Assembly: GCA_033002965.1 (NCBI GenBank)
Contig: JAURVB010012964.1
Location: forward strand, 186,001 to 250,000
Source of the DNA: Piper betle
Lineage: Eukaryota > Streptophyta > Magnoliopsida > Piperales > Piperaceae
DNA: 64,000 bases
Reading direction: 5' to 3'
Made by a program: the position numbers and the translations under genes. The notes under the pieces are model-generated. The model was not told where the DNA came from. It did not search any database and was given only the letters and a program-made list of their open reading frames with translations. Of the stretch, positions 24,240 through 37,317 are shown in pieces (within the stretch, counting starts at the first letter, position 1; each line of letters begins with the position of its first letter).

Positions 24240-25421
24240 CGGCAAGTTCAGCACTGGTTCAAGCCTTGATCAACAGGGGAGTTTCATGGAGGTGGTACCG
24301 AGTTTGTGTAAAGAAAAGAGTTGAATGCTTCATTATATGTAAGTATGTATGTGTATGCATGTGTATGCATGTTATAATAATGATGAAAGATATACTAGTT
24401 GTCAAGAGGATTTGCGGTCCATGTGGTTAGCCTAACACCCACAAGTCTACAGAAGCTGTTTCTATTCTCATTGAAGATGTACGAGTCTCTTCAATGCCTT
24501 TTACACTTGGATCTTGACCTTCCCTTCACCTTCTTCAAACTTGGCAACACTTACTATTATCAATCAGGCCTCTAGAGTATCCTTATTAACATTTAGATTA
24601 GTTTCTACTTAAATACTGTTACTGCATTTACAACTTCTAATATAAATTTGCTGAATTGCATGAATTAATAAAATTAATTCTTTTAGAAAACAGTCAGATA
24701 CCCTGCGTAATTTTTCGAGCAGTCTGATTTAAAAATTGTAATTTTAATCAAAGCTAACTAAATGGGTATTGAGTATTCTCTTAATACCTTAATTAGATCA
24801 TAAAAATAATAGGGATGGCAACCAATTCATGCACAAATTTTAATATTTTAATACGCGAGTGGCAATTTTTTGTATATGACCAAGTATGAGCATTCACATT
24901 GATTTTTTCTTTAGAAAAAAACAGCCTGGTTCAGTGAGGCTCTTACACGTGTAAACTGATAAAAAGTCTAATCACAAAAGGTCAATTCTATACTCAAGCA
25001 TAACTTACATTTTAAATAAAAAGTTACTTGATGATACTATCATGTGTGTCACATGTTTTACCAACTCTAAAGTATATACAAAATAAGTATTCACCCATGC
25101 ATCATCAATAAATCATATTAAATTATACTATCAGAACAAAGTGTTTTTTTGTCAGAGTTTGATCAATCGTCTTCTGTATTATTTATATTTTTATGTCAAT
25201 TCTCTTGGCCCCGTTGTATATTGTTATATTATTATCCCTCCATATAGGCCACACAAACTTTTCATTCAATTCAATAATATAGCATCGAATCATCTATTTT
25301 AATCATGAAATTTTATAATAGAAAATTAATCTTGAGATAGAAAATTTGTAAATTTAAAGATGCATATGCAGTCATGCTTGAAATAGGATACGGAGCTTAT
25401 GAACTTCATTTTAGTTGCTTT
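24240..25421. other. Intergenic DNA
   Basis: Upstream region of the MLO gene (a short AATGTATGTGTATGC-like microsatellite near 24340-24370) followed by AT-rich DNA with no frame, RNA or element I recognise. Confidence 0.4.
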
Positions 25422-26667
25422 CACCGGTAGAAAAAAGGACTTCTCACACAACCATTTTGCCACGGCTATAACTGTGGTAGATTAGCCACGAATTAAGCAT
25501 TGCGCAACCATGGCTAAATATGGCCACGGATAGCCACGGTGAGCTGTTCCAATGGCAGGTAATTTTTTTAAACTACGGCAATACCGTGGCAAACCCATGG
25601 AAATAGTTCTTTTAAATTTATTTCCTTGCCATGGTTAAAATCGTGCAAAGTTGTGGCTAAGTTTTTTAAAATATATGCAACAGGTATATTACAATGGATT
25701 TAAAAATATTAAAAAGTTAAAATAAACAATAGCATTGACAAGGTTTTTGCCACGGTAATTTGTGGCAATCTTTTTAAAAACCACAAAATTGTTAGAGGGA
25801 TTTCTCCTACCGATTTTTTTAATTATATTTTTAATGTTAATGGTTACATGTTCCATGCAGCTATCCGGCACCATGGCTTCTACCTAGTGCCAGCCTCCAC
25901 CCATTGTCACCTACCAACCCGCCACCGGCCTCCACCCACCCATCGTCACCTATCGTGCCTCTCTTACTAGTCCTCGAGCCTCCAATTGCCAGGCGTGCCT
26001 CCTTTCCTGTTATGTCTTCCCTTTGCCACCGGCCTACCCCTCTACCGGCAGCCTCTACTTGCTTGTTGCTAGCCCTTACACTTCCCTTAGCCTTCGGCTC
26101 TCATGTCTCTCGCTACCTACCATGCCTCCCTCTACCTGTTGGGCCTCGCTCTACTATCAGCCTCACCTCCTCCACCCTACCGCTGCCCATGCCGCTGCCC
26201 TCCCCTCCGCTAACAACCTCCTCCCACTCTCAGTCGCACCTCCCTTTGTCATCGGCTGCCATCTCCATTACCGATAAAATAAAATAATACAATGAATATA
26301 TATATATATATATAATTATTATACATATATACTTATGATAATATAAATAAATATGTATAAATATAAAATTTTTGTATTAAAATTTTTTTGCCATGGGGTA
26401 GCCACGACTTAATTGTGGTTAAATTTTAACACTACTAAACCGTGGCAATCCTATGGCTGGTGTTCAAAAATAGGTCCCTACATGATTCCCACAGTTGAAC
26501 ATCTATTGCCATGGCTATAGCCTGGCTAAAATTTTGCCACGGCTTATCCTGGCACTAGTTAGTTTGTCCCTGCCATAGGTACCACAGTCCATAGAACAAT
26601 TGCGATGGCTTCTTTACCATAATTACCACGGTATGAGCTTTGGCAAATAACCATTTTTCTACTAGTT
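25422..26667. mobile_element. Non-autonomous CACTA-like (En/Spm-type) element
   Basis: The left end reads CACCGGTAGAAAAAAGG and the right end, on the opposite strand, ACTAGTAGAAAAATGG, both close to the CACTAGTAGAAAAA terminus of plant CACTA elements. TTT flanks both ends as a possible 3-bp duplication. Subterminal regions carry many GCCACGG or CCGTGGC words in both orientations (for example near 25473, 25522, 26393, 26540), as CACTA subterminal repeats do. The C-rich centre (25880-26280) gives a proline/serine-rich frame that I do not trust as a gene; it could be captured DNA. No transposase is seen. Confidence 0.65.
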
Positions 26668-27343
26668 TTTGTTAAACGAATTTTTCTACTAAGATTTGAA
26701 CAAAAATTCTTATTTTAGTCGTGAAAAATTAGATGTATCCACCTTCACCACATATTGGAAAATAATTTGCAAGTAGCTTTCAAAATTGACCTAAATTTTT
26801 CTTGGGTCATAATTAATTGACTCAATAATCGCCCGATAATAATGGTCCATTCCACTTAAGGTCTGCAAAGGGAGGATTTCTTAAGTGTTTTACTAATCAA
26901 GTGGGAAAAGAGGCTGCAGACCGATTAAAGCTTACACCAAATTATAATTGATTAAAACACTTCAACCTCATAATCAATAATAGTTGCAAGGAAAAAAACA
27001 AGTAAAATTGTTTATTATAATTTCACCTTTTTTCATTAATAAACCACTATAATGGTAAGCAGAGGTGTGATTATTATATGCATGTATAGTCCACAAACCC
27101 ATATTTCAAAGGGGCCAAGAATATGGTAAATGGAAGCAAGACTTGAATGTTTCAAATTGGCTGAAGAAGCATCACATCGAATTACGTATCAATCATAGGC
27201 ATGGACCAGCCAATAATGCACATAGGCATCTATGTGGTTACAACTTCTACGTTGTTGGACTTTGGACTTTGGACTTAGTTTGCCCCACTTGGGATCGCAA
27301 TAGGGATCCGACCATTTCAAACCCATATAAGTAAAATTTGAGT
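26451..27343. repeat. Segmental duplication, copy 1
   Basis: This is homologous in direct orientation to 28401-29278, from CTATGGCTGGTGTTC to an AAACCCATATA-containing end. It begins inside the CACTA-like element and runs about 680 bases past its right terminus. Many substitutions and small indels separate the copies, so it is not recent. Confidence 0.8.
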
Positions 27344-27439
27344 ACCGTTTATAATTATAAAAATCGGAGTTAGATGTTGAATTGGATTGGAAGAGAGTTA
27401 TTGAATCAAATTGATTCATAAAAATTGGATAAGAATCAG

Positions 27440-28140
27440 TTTACTTGAATCGATCAAAATTTGTGGACCTATATAACGAAATAGGACACCTTATAAGGCA
27501 TTTTGGATGGGTTATTAATTATATAATATATTATTGTGATGTTATTGTATGCATTATATTTTATGAGATTTTTCTTTATTTTTTAAGATTTTTTAAAGAA
27601 TTATTACGAGATAGTTATTATTTTTGACTCGAATCGGAGTCAAGTTAACTTTTTTACTATATTGCTACCTATCTATTTTTCCATCCTGATGCTTCTCTCC
27701 CCCTCCCCAAACCCTCGACGTTGCCCCAATTCATATCATCGACGTCGCCCTTCGCTGCCGCACCACAGTCGATCGATGCCGCTGGTCACCACCAATATGT
27801 CACCGAGTCGTTCCCCATCTTTTCGGCCACCGCTTGCCTTCCACAATGTGGAGAAGGTCGAGAGTTCACGTGCCCTCTAGATGCTATTTTGCCGCCGCTG
27901 TGCTGCCCCGAGCACTACCTACTACCGTGCCACCATTTCCATTTCGAGGATTTCGCTGTCCATCAACTGCTATGTGCTGCCGTTGAGATAGGCCGCAGGC
28001 CGCCACTTGGGTGACCCCTAGCTAGGGCACCACTACCCAACTCCGACCGCAGCCCCACCCCCATCACCCCTATCGCCACCCTAGCCGCTTGCCCTGGCCA
28101 CCCCATGCCCCTCCTAAATCAGCTCAAATTGGGTAGAAAA
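27440..28140 (+). mobile_element. Fragment of the long LTR-like family
   Basis: Matches the 41950-42600 part of the copy at 41660-44570: GGGTTATTA, then TATTTTATGAGAT, then a GACTCG...GAGTCAAG module at 27626-27645 and a GC-richer stretch beginning ATTGCTACC. Neither terminus is present. It lies between the two copies of the segmental duplication. Confidence 0.5.
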
Positions 28141-28400
28141 TCAGTTTAAATCGGTCGATTTACTGATCATTTTTTATCATGACCGATTCGTATGTTTTTT
28201 GGATCCGATTTAAAAACCGATTTCGAGTGAAATCGGCTAATTTTTATAATTATGATACCATTACATCCACGTGGGGTTTAAAAAATTTTGCACCCGAGCA
28301 TTTAATATTAGATCGTCCGATTATATTAATAGTCAAGATCTACTCTTTAAAAAGAAAGCGGATTTGGCCTTGTAGCCGGCCAAATTAGGCAGGAAGCGGC

Positions 28401-29278
28401 CTATGTCTGGTGTTCAAAAATAGGTCCCTACATGATTCCCACAGCTCAACATCTATTGTCATGGCTATGGCGTGGCTAAAATTTTGCCACGGCTTATCCT
28501 GGCACTAGTTAGCTTGTCCCTGCGACAGGCACCACAATTGCGAAGGCTTTTTTACATAATTACCACGGTTCTGAGTATTAGCAAATAACCATTTTTCTGC
28601 TAGTTTTTTTAAACGAATTTATCTACTGGTATTTTAAAAAATTCTTATTTTAGTTGTGAAAAATTAGATGTATCCACCTTCACCACATATTGGAAAATAA
28701 TTTGCAAGTAGATTTCAAAATTGGCCTAAATTTTTATTGGGTCATAATTTATTGACTCAGTAGTCCCCCAATATTAGTGGTCCATTCCACTTTAGGCCTG
28801 CAAGGAGAGGACTAATCAATTGGGAAAAGAAGCTGCAGACCCATTAAAACTTACGCCAAATGATAATTGATTAAAACACTTTAACCTCATAATCAATAAT
28901 ATTTGCAAGGAAAAAGAAACAAGTAAAATGGTTTATTATCATTTCACCTTTTTTTTCATTAATAAACCTCTATAATGGTAAGAAGAGGTGTTATTATTAT
29001 ATGCATGTATAGTCACAAACCCATATTTCAAAGGGGCCATGTGTTAAGATTATAATCCCCAAGAATATGGTAAACGGAAGCAAGAATTGAATGTTCCAAA
29101 TTTGTTGAAGAAGCATCTCATTGATTTACGTATCATTCATAGGCATGGACCACCCAATAATGCACATAGGCATTATGTGGTTACAACTTCTTCGTTGTTG
29201 GACTTTGGACTTAATTTGCCCCACTTGGGATCGCAACAGGGATCCGACCACTCAAACCCATATACGAAATATTTGAGT
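28401..29278. repeat. Segmental duplication, copy 2
   Basis: Direct, diverged copy of 26451-27343. It includes the right end of the CACTA-like element (terminal word TTTTTCTGCTAG near 28593) but not its left half, and it has a short insertion near 29040-29070 absent from copy 1. Confidence 0.8.
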
Positions 29279-32200
29279 CCAGATTACAATCACATGGGGC
29301 CGGAAAATTTTCCCACCCCAACCATTAACATAGGTCGTTCAATTATATTAATGGTTTAGTTCTTTTTTATAAAAAGCTAGATTTTGGCCAATAATAGGTG
29401 GAACTGGCTAAATTAGGCACGAAGTGGCCTAACTGACCGCCTCTCGCCGAATTAGGCCCGGAAGCACAGCCGGATTAGGCCAAGGATAGCTAGATCCAGC
29501 CGGGGGAGAGGAGGGGGGTGGTGGGAACCCCCTGGCTAGAGGCAGCCACATCCGGTCGTCATTGTATATATATATCTATAGAAGTTAGGATTAGGGAATT
29601 TTTCAGGCGTCTGGCTCATACAAAGTTTTCCCATAATATTTTGGGTCCCTTGAAGACCACTGCTTGGTGGGATTTTCAAGTTTAGAAACTTTGAAACTTA
29701 GGTACCCTCATCCATTGGAATTATACTCTTGCAAAAAATGTAGAGTAAGGCTGCGATAATAGATTTTACATTAATAATTATTTAATAAACCAGATATGTG
29801 TCTGATTAGACTCATACAACAAAATGAGATTGATGTGTCCGGTTGTAATTAGGTGCACCTTGACGAAGACGACTCAAAGCCTAAACCTCTTGTACCTTGA
29901 GAACCGCCGGTTGCTAGGTTTTCCAACTACGTAAACTTTGAAAATTAGGTGCCTTTGTTAGTTGGAATTAGTCTCTTGCAAAACTCAAAATCGCCAAAAT
30001 AGTTCTTTTGCACATGCAATTGTTTTTTGCAGAAAATATCTACTTTGTTACCTTGCACTTAAGTTTTAAATACTGTATCAATAACCATGCCTGTTTTAAA
30101 GTTGCCCGTTGATAGGAGATATATTTAGTTCAATTGGATTTGAAAATTTTAAATAAAATATTTTGTTAATATTAAATATATTTTTTGGGAGTAATATTTT
30201 CATCATTAAATATTAGATTCCAACCAAAAAAGAATTTAGAAAAAATTTCAAATTAAGAAATAGAGTGTATTAAAATAATATTGACGATACGAAGGACTAA
30301 TTAGTACCAGATTTAGAGAGGGATACGTGGTATATGCGGGTAGGACCGTTCAATACTATGTGACATTTAAAACTCTGGCTTGCGCAACATTTTTTGTTGC
30401 CAACCCATAATTTTATGCATTAAGACATTATGTTTTTCACTTTACAACCATCTTACAAAAGCATATTATTCATGAATCAAATAGCAGCAATCGCCTTTTC
30501 AACCAGCCTGCTGCCATGTGAACACTAATAGATTATAAATAACTTTATTAGTTTATTCACTGGGCAAGTACTCCACATTAATATGAGAATTTGTCCCAGC
30601 CAAAGTACCCCGTATCATGAGAAAGGTCATTAGTCCCACATTGAATATAGTTCATGTGGGCTTGCAAAATTAAACCACTATATATCTATATTTTTTTATC
30701 TACATGTAATTAATAAAAAGATTACTTTAATTAATTATGCAATTTTTCATTAACCTTTTTTCCTTTGAAATATTTTGGAGGCTAACTATTGGCTGCATTT
30801 TTCTAATATCATATTAATCAATTGGCTTTATTTTATTGATTCTTTGATAACTCTTTTAAGGGTTCTCCTGCTTGTTCATATTTTATTTTACAAACAACTC
30901 TCTCGTACTATATATGCTACAAAAACTTTATATCAATATTTACGATTCTACAAATTTATTAATTAATTATTTTATCTTAAATAGTAAAACAATAGTCATA
31001 TATCCCCTATCACTACTAAGCCTATAAGAAATTCTCACCGGATTTGTGTTCTTGATTCTAAGGGGGTGTGGGGCAACGTTGTTAACTTTAAAAGGATGTA
31101 TGGCAATGTAGTTGATTTTGTGTGTTGTTTAGTGACATCCTCGGCCGAATGTAGCATCCGTTGTGTCTCACACATCCCATTAAGTATTAAGTATTGCTTC
31201 CTTCTTCCCACACACCCTAGGGATGGTTGTTTACTTCACATGGTTGATTCTAGGGTTAAATTTTTTGCCCCAAATCCTCTCATATATTGCATATTCTCAC
31301 CTTTGAGAATACTTAGCCTTCCACAAATTATGCAAGAAAAGATAAACTTTCAGAAACAACTCCCAAATACTACTCATAGTATTCGGTCACTATCACAACT
31401 TAGAGGTTAATCGATCACCAACACCAACAAATCCTCTAAATTTACTTCCTCATTCAAGTCCCAACACTCGGCACTACAAATAGCAATCACCCTCTATCGA
31501 TATCTAATTACCAGCAATATTGATAACCAATGATCAACTCTACCAATCACTGCCTTCTGTTCCAACCCAATATCCTTTTGCAACCTCTACACCACTATTT
31601 TCGGTCAAGAAATCTGCACCCGAATAGAAACTTCAAATGTGGTTAATCTCATACCACTGTTTGCACTTTGTTCTATCACTCGATCACACAAAAGCACACC
31701 TAATATGGTATTCTCAGTTATCAGTATTCCCTACCTGATAAGCTATCCCAAGAACCAAGTAGAAACCCTCCTAGTCACTACTTGTTCTTTACCAAATATC
31801 AATTCTAGTGCTTGGTTGTGCTGGCTTTTACCCTTGCTCATACTAGTAATTAATCCTCGTAACTAGTCATGTTGTAAACTTCAACCATGACTTGGTATTA
31901 AAATTCCTTGCCTAATTGTGACAAGCAACAAACAATAATGTAGATCTACATGAACCACTCCCAACATTATATTAACACACAATAATACAAGGAATACAAA
32001 CACTCAAAATCCTCTCAAGCACTCGCTCGACCTTGTGGACAACCCTACTAGACCTCAATGCTACTCATTCACAAAAGGACTCACATGGATCACCCCTCCA
32101 ACAAGCAATCCTCACAACTGCACCCCCTAGTCGAACTCCTAATGAGAAGAACTAATACTTGAATTTAACTCAATCAAACATGAATCAAAATCAGTAACAA

Positions 32201-32785
32201 AGGCATGCACAAGATACCTTAATTAAGCCCCAAAGATTCCTCAAAGTCTGAAGTTTCAGTTCTTACACCAAGAGATTGACCATGACAACTTCCTCCTTCT
32301 TCTTCTTCCTTGATTAAGCCCTCTTCTCACAATGGAGATGTTGAGAACCCTCCTAAGTCCTCTCAAAGATGTCCTCCTGTCTCTTGTGATTGATCACCTC
32401 TCTCATGATGATCCCATATATCTAAGGATTAGACCTATTTTTAAGAATTACTTCCTAAATTGTTGCAAACTCCAACTTGGTTATTTGAAAAGAGTCCACA
32501 CCTTATCTAACTCTTCCTAAACGTCCTCTCCAAATCTAACAAAAACTCAACACGTTCTTAGATGAACTCCTAGGCTCGTGGAAGAACTTCCGAGGCCAAA
32601 GAACTTCAAGCCCTAACATCCAACTCCCAATAGGATTAGGGTTTGATCCCAGCTTCACCAAGAGTTCCTCTCTACTCCTTCACCTAGTCAACCTAGATGT
32701 CCAACTCCACCACTTCTCCAAGTCATTCAAGACCTTCTCCCTGAAGTCTCAACCAAGTCCAAGCCCACCAAGAACTCCCACGCCG
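29279..32785. other. Intergenic, unclassified repeat-like DNA
   Basis: 29380-29580 is rich in GGCC-containing words and ends in a short TA run, resembling the stretch near 49-50 kb. 31000-32785 is C-rich non-coding text with many CTCGGTA or GATCACC words, similar in style to 40640-41400 on the far side of the nested elements, so the two may be halves of one older repeat. No gene is supported. Confidence 0.35.
30633..30685 (+). promoter_or_regulatory. USE-like plus TATA-like pair
   Basis: GTCCCACATTG (30633-30643) differs by one base from the plant snRNA upstream element (RTCCCACATCG), and a TATATAT begins near 30679, about 35 bases on, the spacing used by Pol II snRNA genes. The sequence downstream does not begin like U1, U2, U4 or U5, so there is no snRNA gene to go with it. 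The same word is frequent in plant repeats. Confidence 0.25.
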
Positions 32786-32910
32786 TGACTCGAGTTAGGG
32801 TTTTATATTCAGAACCGATCTGTTCGACCACTATTTTTTGTTGAGTTAGTTTCAGAACACATGCGTTGAGCCGAAGCCAGTTCATTTTATATAAGAGTAT
32901 GACAATTCAT

Positions 32911-32915
<5 letters not shown>

Positions 32916-32947
<32 letters not shown>
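32916..32947. repeat. TA microsatellite
   Basis: Uninterrupted TA run within the 5' part of the outer LTR-like copy; the copies at 41660 and 34988 lack it here, so it grew or was inserted afterwards. Confidence 0.9.
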
Positions 32948-32949
<2 letters not shown>

Positions 32950-34156
32950 GGACCGTAAAATTTGTTTTAAGTCGTTTACCGTGTTAGGACGTGTTATTTA
33001 TTAGTTTTGAGTGGGTTAATAGGTTTAGAGCATGTTATTCGAGTTAGAACTTGATTATTTTATTTTATGGCACTTTACTGTATTTATTTTATATTTTCAG
33101 GATATAATTCATAATATTGACTCGAGTAAAAAAATAGTCAAGTTTTTATTACAAAAATGCCCCTGATCACATTCTATTTTCCACCAATCCACTTCTTCGT
33201 CCCCGACTCTATTTGTCTCCCCCATTCTCCTCCTCTGTTTGCCACACCCCACCGACGGCTACTTTGCCGCCGGCCACCATATCCGGTAACGACCTATGGT
33301 GCCTTCCCTAGCCTTTCCCTCATCCTTCCCCACCCTTCCTCGACCTATGCGACAACATGCACGGCGACCCATGCTGATAATAGGGCCGCTGCTTCCATGC
33401 ATTGTCGCCGGCCTTTAGCGATGCTGCTAGCTATTTGTACACCACCACGACCCTTGCCATAGACTAGACCTTCCTTACACGATCCCCTCCTACCCCGTAC
33501 TGGCCAGACAAGTCCCTTCTAGCCGTCACCCTTGCTAGCCACCTTGCTCTGTTTTGTTGGAGTGCCTAGGTCACTGCTGGCCATGTCCTGTCATCTCCAG
33601 CCATCCATGGCCCTCCCTCATCATCGCCAATGTCGTCCAACCCCACGCCACTGTTGGGGATGATGAAAGCCGCCACCTTGATGGGTTTACCAAGAGATCT
33701 TCCACTGCATGTTGCACGGTCGCCATTGGCGACTGTCGTCACCGCTGGTCATGTACTCCCAGCCTAGTCTGCCTCCTTCCTTGACCTATCCCGATTGAGG
33801 TTGAGCCCTGTCTACTCCTCCCGACCTCCTTCATCCCTCACAGCAGCACCACCTCATGGCATAGTCGTCGATTTGCGGTGTTTCTACCGGCGGCTAGCCA
33901 CCGTCGCTGTCGGCCAGTTGTAGTATGGTCAAAGTAGGCAGCTTCAGTCAGGCCTCATCATGACCTAGCCACGTGCTCTAGTCCTAGCCTAGCCGAGTCC
34001 TCCTTGGCTGAACCGCAACCATGCCAACAGTAGCGACCGTTGCCGCCATCACCATCATCGCCGCTTTTGGTACCGACACTGGGTATATATTACTGCCAAT
34101 TGATTTGATTTTAGTTCATGATTGTGGATAACAAAGCGTGATTAAATTAGGATAAT

Positions 34157-34158
<2 letters not shown>

Positions 34159-34192
<34 letters not shown>
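34159..34192. repeat. TA microsatellite
   Basis: Uninterrupted TA run in the middle of the outer LTR-like copy. Confidence 0.9.
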
Positions 34193-34194
<2 letters not shown>

Positions 34195-34987
34195 CATTGA
34201 ATTAGAGAAAATATAAAGTTAGGTATTAATTTTTACTAAGAGTGTAATTTGATTGATAGTTGGGTTGGATGACTAAATATGAGTTGTTTGCATGAAATGA
34301 TGTTATAGATAGCATTGGATTATGGATAGAATCATGGACTATGTTATCATGAATTAGAATGATGAAATGATTGAATTAAGATGTAGGTAGCTAATTAAAT
34401 AGGTCTTAATCATCGATTAGAATGGATTGTATGATTTGAATGTAAATGCTACTTGATGTTGGATCATTGCTAATCATGGTTGGATGCGCTAGGTAGAGAT
34501 TTTGATGTAATTGATGTTGCATGTTTCATATGATGCGATGATGAGTAGATGCACTTGTATTAGTATACAGTTACTAGTTACCAAGGCTAAGTTATTATGA
34601 GTACTTAGATTATATTAGTAACCAAGTGTATTATTTGATTGCATATGCCTTGTTGTGTACTTTGTTTGACTAACTGTGATTTTAGATAGCTCTTCATCGC
34701 ACTCATGCATCAGATGATTAGAATGGGCATTAGTATTTAGTTTTGATGTGTAGTTTCATTACATATGCATCAGATGATTAGAATGAGTGGGTGCACATGA
34801 CAGTCAAAGCAGGCTCTAGATTAGTGAGTGAGCAATTCCATTCCTGAGGGATCCTGACAACTCCGTGTTTGCATTCCTCACACCCTGGAGAATGTGGAGT
34901 TTTATGGTACTATTAAGTACGGCACACGTCCGGACTTGTGGTTCAAAGGGTACTAAAGGCGACTACCTGAGAGTACTCGGCCTTCGT

Positions 34988-37317
34988 TGTAACACCCCGT
35001 CCGGTTCACCTGTGAACTGACTAGGAAATGTCATTGGCAACGGAACCATTCGCTAAACTACTTGATTTGGTTAAGCCCACCCGGATCTACCCTTAGTGTC
35101 TTAAAATGGTAGTGCAAGTGTATAATGCGTGAATGAGATGTTTGGGTTCTAACGTGGCCCTATGTGCATGCCATGATATGCTATTGTGCACAAAATAGAA
35201 TAATCATGAAAACAAGTTCGAAAATAAATAATAATTTAAAATAAAACGGACCGAGTCTTTCTTATAAGTGCAATAGGCCAACCTGTCCACGACAATAATA
35301 ATTATTTATATCAATATTATTCCAAAATATGTCATTTTAGTTTCGTTTCCTAGGCTAAATGTTCATAGCATTTCACATAATAACCTTAAACAAACTCATC
35401 ATTCACACAATTTAGAATTCATTACTTCCATTTGGTTCATATGTGCAAAGGCTTTACTACTCCTCCGTAGTCTTGACAACACTTAGTCCAATTGTCAGTA
35501 ATGAGTGTTACCAGTCAAAAAAATAACTAAAATCAAACTGGCTATGAGAGCAAACTCTCATATGAAAGAAAACATTCCTATACTCCTCATGAACTCTCTC
35601 AAGGGTAACTACTAAGGAGCCACTAGGATACAGACCCAGCAGCATCCTGAACTGACATTCTGCTGCTACTAATTTTTCTTATTTCATTTGCTGATCCCTC
35701 GGGACAACTAGTATATCCTAAGCCCATTCCTTATCTCCATAATTCTCCTGACCTTGAGCACGAAGACTGAGTACTCTCAGGCAGTAACCATTAGTACCCT
35801 TTGAACCACAAGTTTGGACATGTGCTGTACTAAACAGTACCTGTAAACCTCCACATTTCTCCGGGTGTGAGGAACTCAAAATGGGAGTCAGGATCCCTCG
35901 GGATTGGAACAGTCCCCTCACTAATCTAGAGTCTGCTTTGACAAATATGTGACCGCTCGCGTAGCACGGCTATCGAATTTCCCTCTTTTGTCTCACTAAA
36001 AACTCGATAAAACTATATATTGGTTTGGGAAGGGATTATATAATATGCCCGAAGGCAATTTGTGGTGGATCTTTTTTCGAAAACATACTCGAGGGATCTA
36101 ATCCTCGAGGTTTATTAATCTAGAAATAACGTGCTACTAAATGGCCTATGTGGAGTGGGATACAATAAATCCTCCACTCAACACGTCCCCTTACCTGTAA
36201 AAACAACATACAATAGAGTATAAAGATAAAACCAGAAGTGAGTTCTAACAGACTTGGTAAAAGCTCCAATCGTGTCCACGCATCTAGGCGGTGAGCTCCT
36301 ACTCCGTACCTACACATCAAATCTAGAAGCTAACGCCCACTAACTGAATGATGCATCAAACTCATCGTGAACATCATACATGCAATGCAATCATCATCTA
36401 TAGTCAAACAATCATCAATGTAAAGATATCTCATCCTATTTATCCCAATTTTATTATGTTTTTCTAAGTTATGTTGTAGTCAATTAGCAGGCTCAAATTT
36501 AATTTATTTAATCAGGTCACTAATTATCAATCAAATCATACAAATCATCACTTTATTCACAATCAGATATTTATCACAATAGTTAATCAATCCTAGCATG
36601 TTGTGCTAATAATTTTCAATTTTAAATAATTAAATTAGATAAAATTCTATACCTAATCGTCAATCACACGACAATGGCGATAAGGTTGTGGCTGGCTCGA
36701 GTGAGGATTGTGGGGAATAGGGAAGGAAGAAAAAGAAGGAAGAAGTTGGGTGAGAAGGATGATGATGGTTGAATGATTGAAGTGTGGAATATATAGATGC
36801 CAAGGTGTGAAAAATGAATGGCCAGTTGAGAATAACGAATGGTCAGGTGAGAAAAACGAATAGTTAGGTGAGAAAAACGAATAGTCATGTGAGAAAAATG
36901 AATGGTTGTCTCATAATTAAAAGTTGACTCTACTCCGACTTGAGTCAAAATAATACTAACTCGTAAAAAGAAATCTCATAAAATATAATACACATCAATG
37001 ACATGCTCTATAATTAATAACCCACCCAAATTGCCTGTAACGCGTCCCAATACGTTATTCGGCCTAAAAATAATTGTACGATTTAATTAAAATAAATAAA
37101 GAGAAATCTGGCATACTCTCATATATTCTGATAACTCATTCTGCTGTTGTCTTACTAGCATTATTATCATATACTTGGGCACATATGACTCTCATGGTTC
37201 ATAACACAAGACCAGCCTCGACTCAGTACCTATGTTTGGTAATTGACCCGATTAAAAATAATGGTCGAACCGACCGGTTCACACTACAAAACCCTGACTT
37301 GAATCACGGGTTTTACA
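34988..37317 (-). mobile_element. Long LTR-like element, inserted inverted in the outer copy
   Basis: On the minus strand it starts TGTAAAACCC and ends GGGGTGTTACA (TG...CA), 2330 bases. The flanks are TTCGT (34983-34987) and TTCAT (37318-37322). Joining them rebuilds the uninterrupted sequence: the element's own copy of that site (minus strand near 35763) reads TTCGTGCTCAAGG, showing an empty site. That is strong evidence for a 5-bp target duplication, as for LTR retrotransposons. No primer-binding site or internal domain is present, so a solo LTR is the simplest reading. Confidence 0.75.

Noticed and set aside
25880..26287. Proline/serine-rich frames inside the CACTA-like element
   Set aside because: Two overlapping frames of low-complexity text without a family; more likely composition or captured non-coding DNA.
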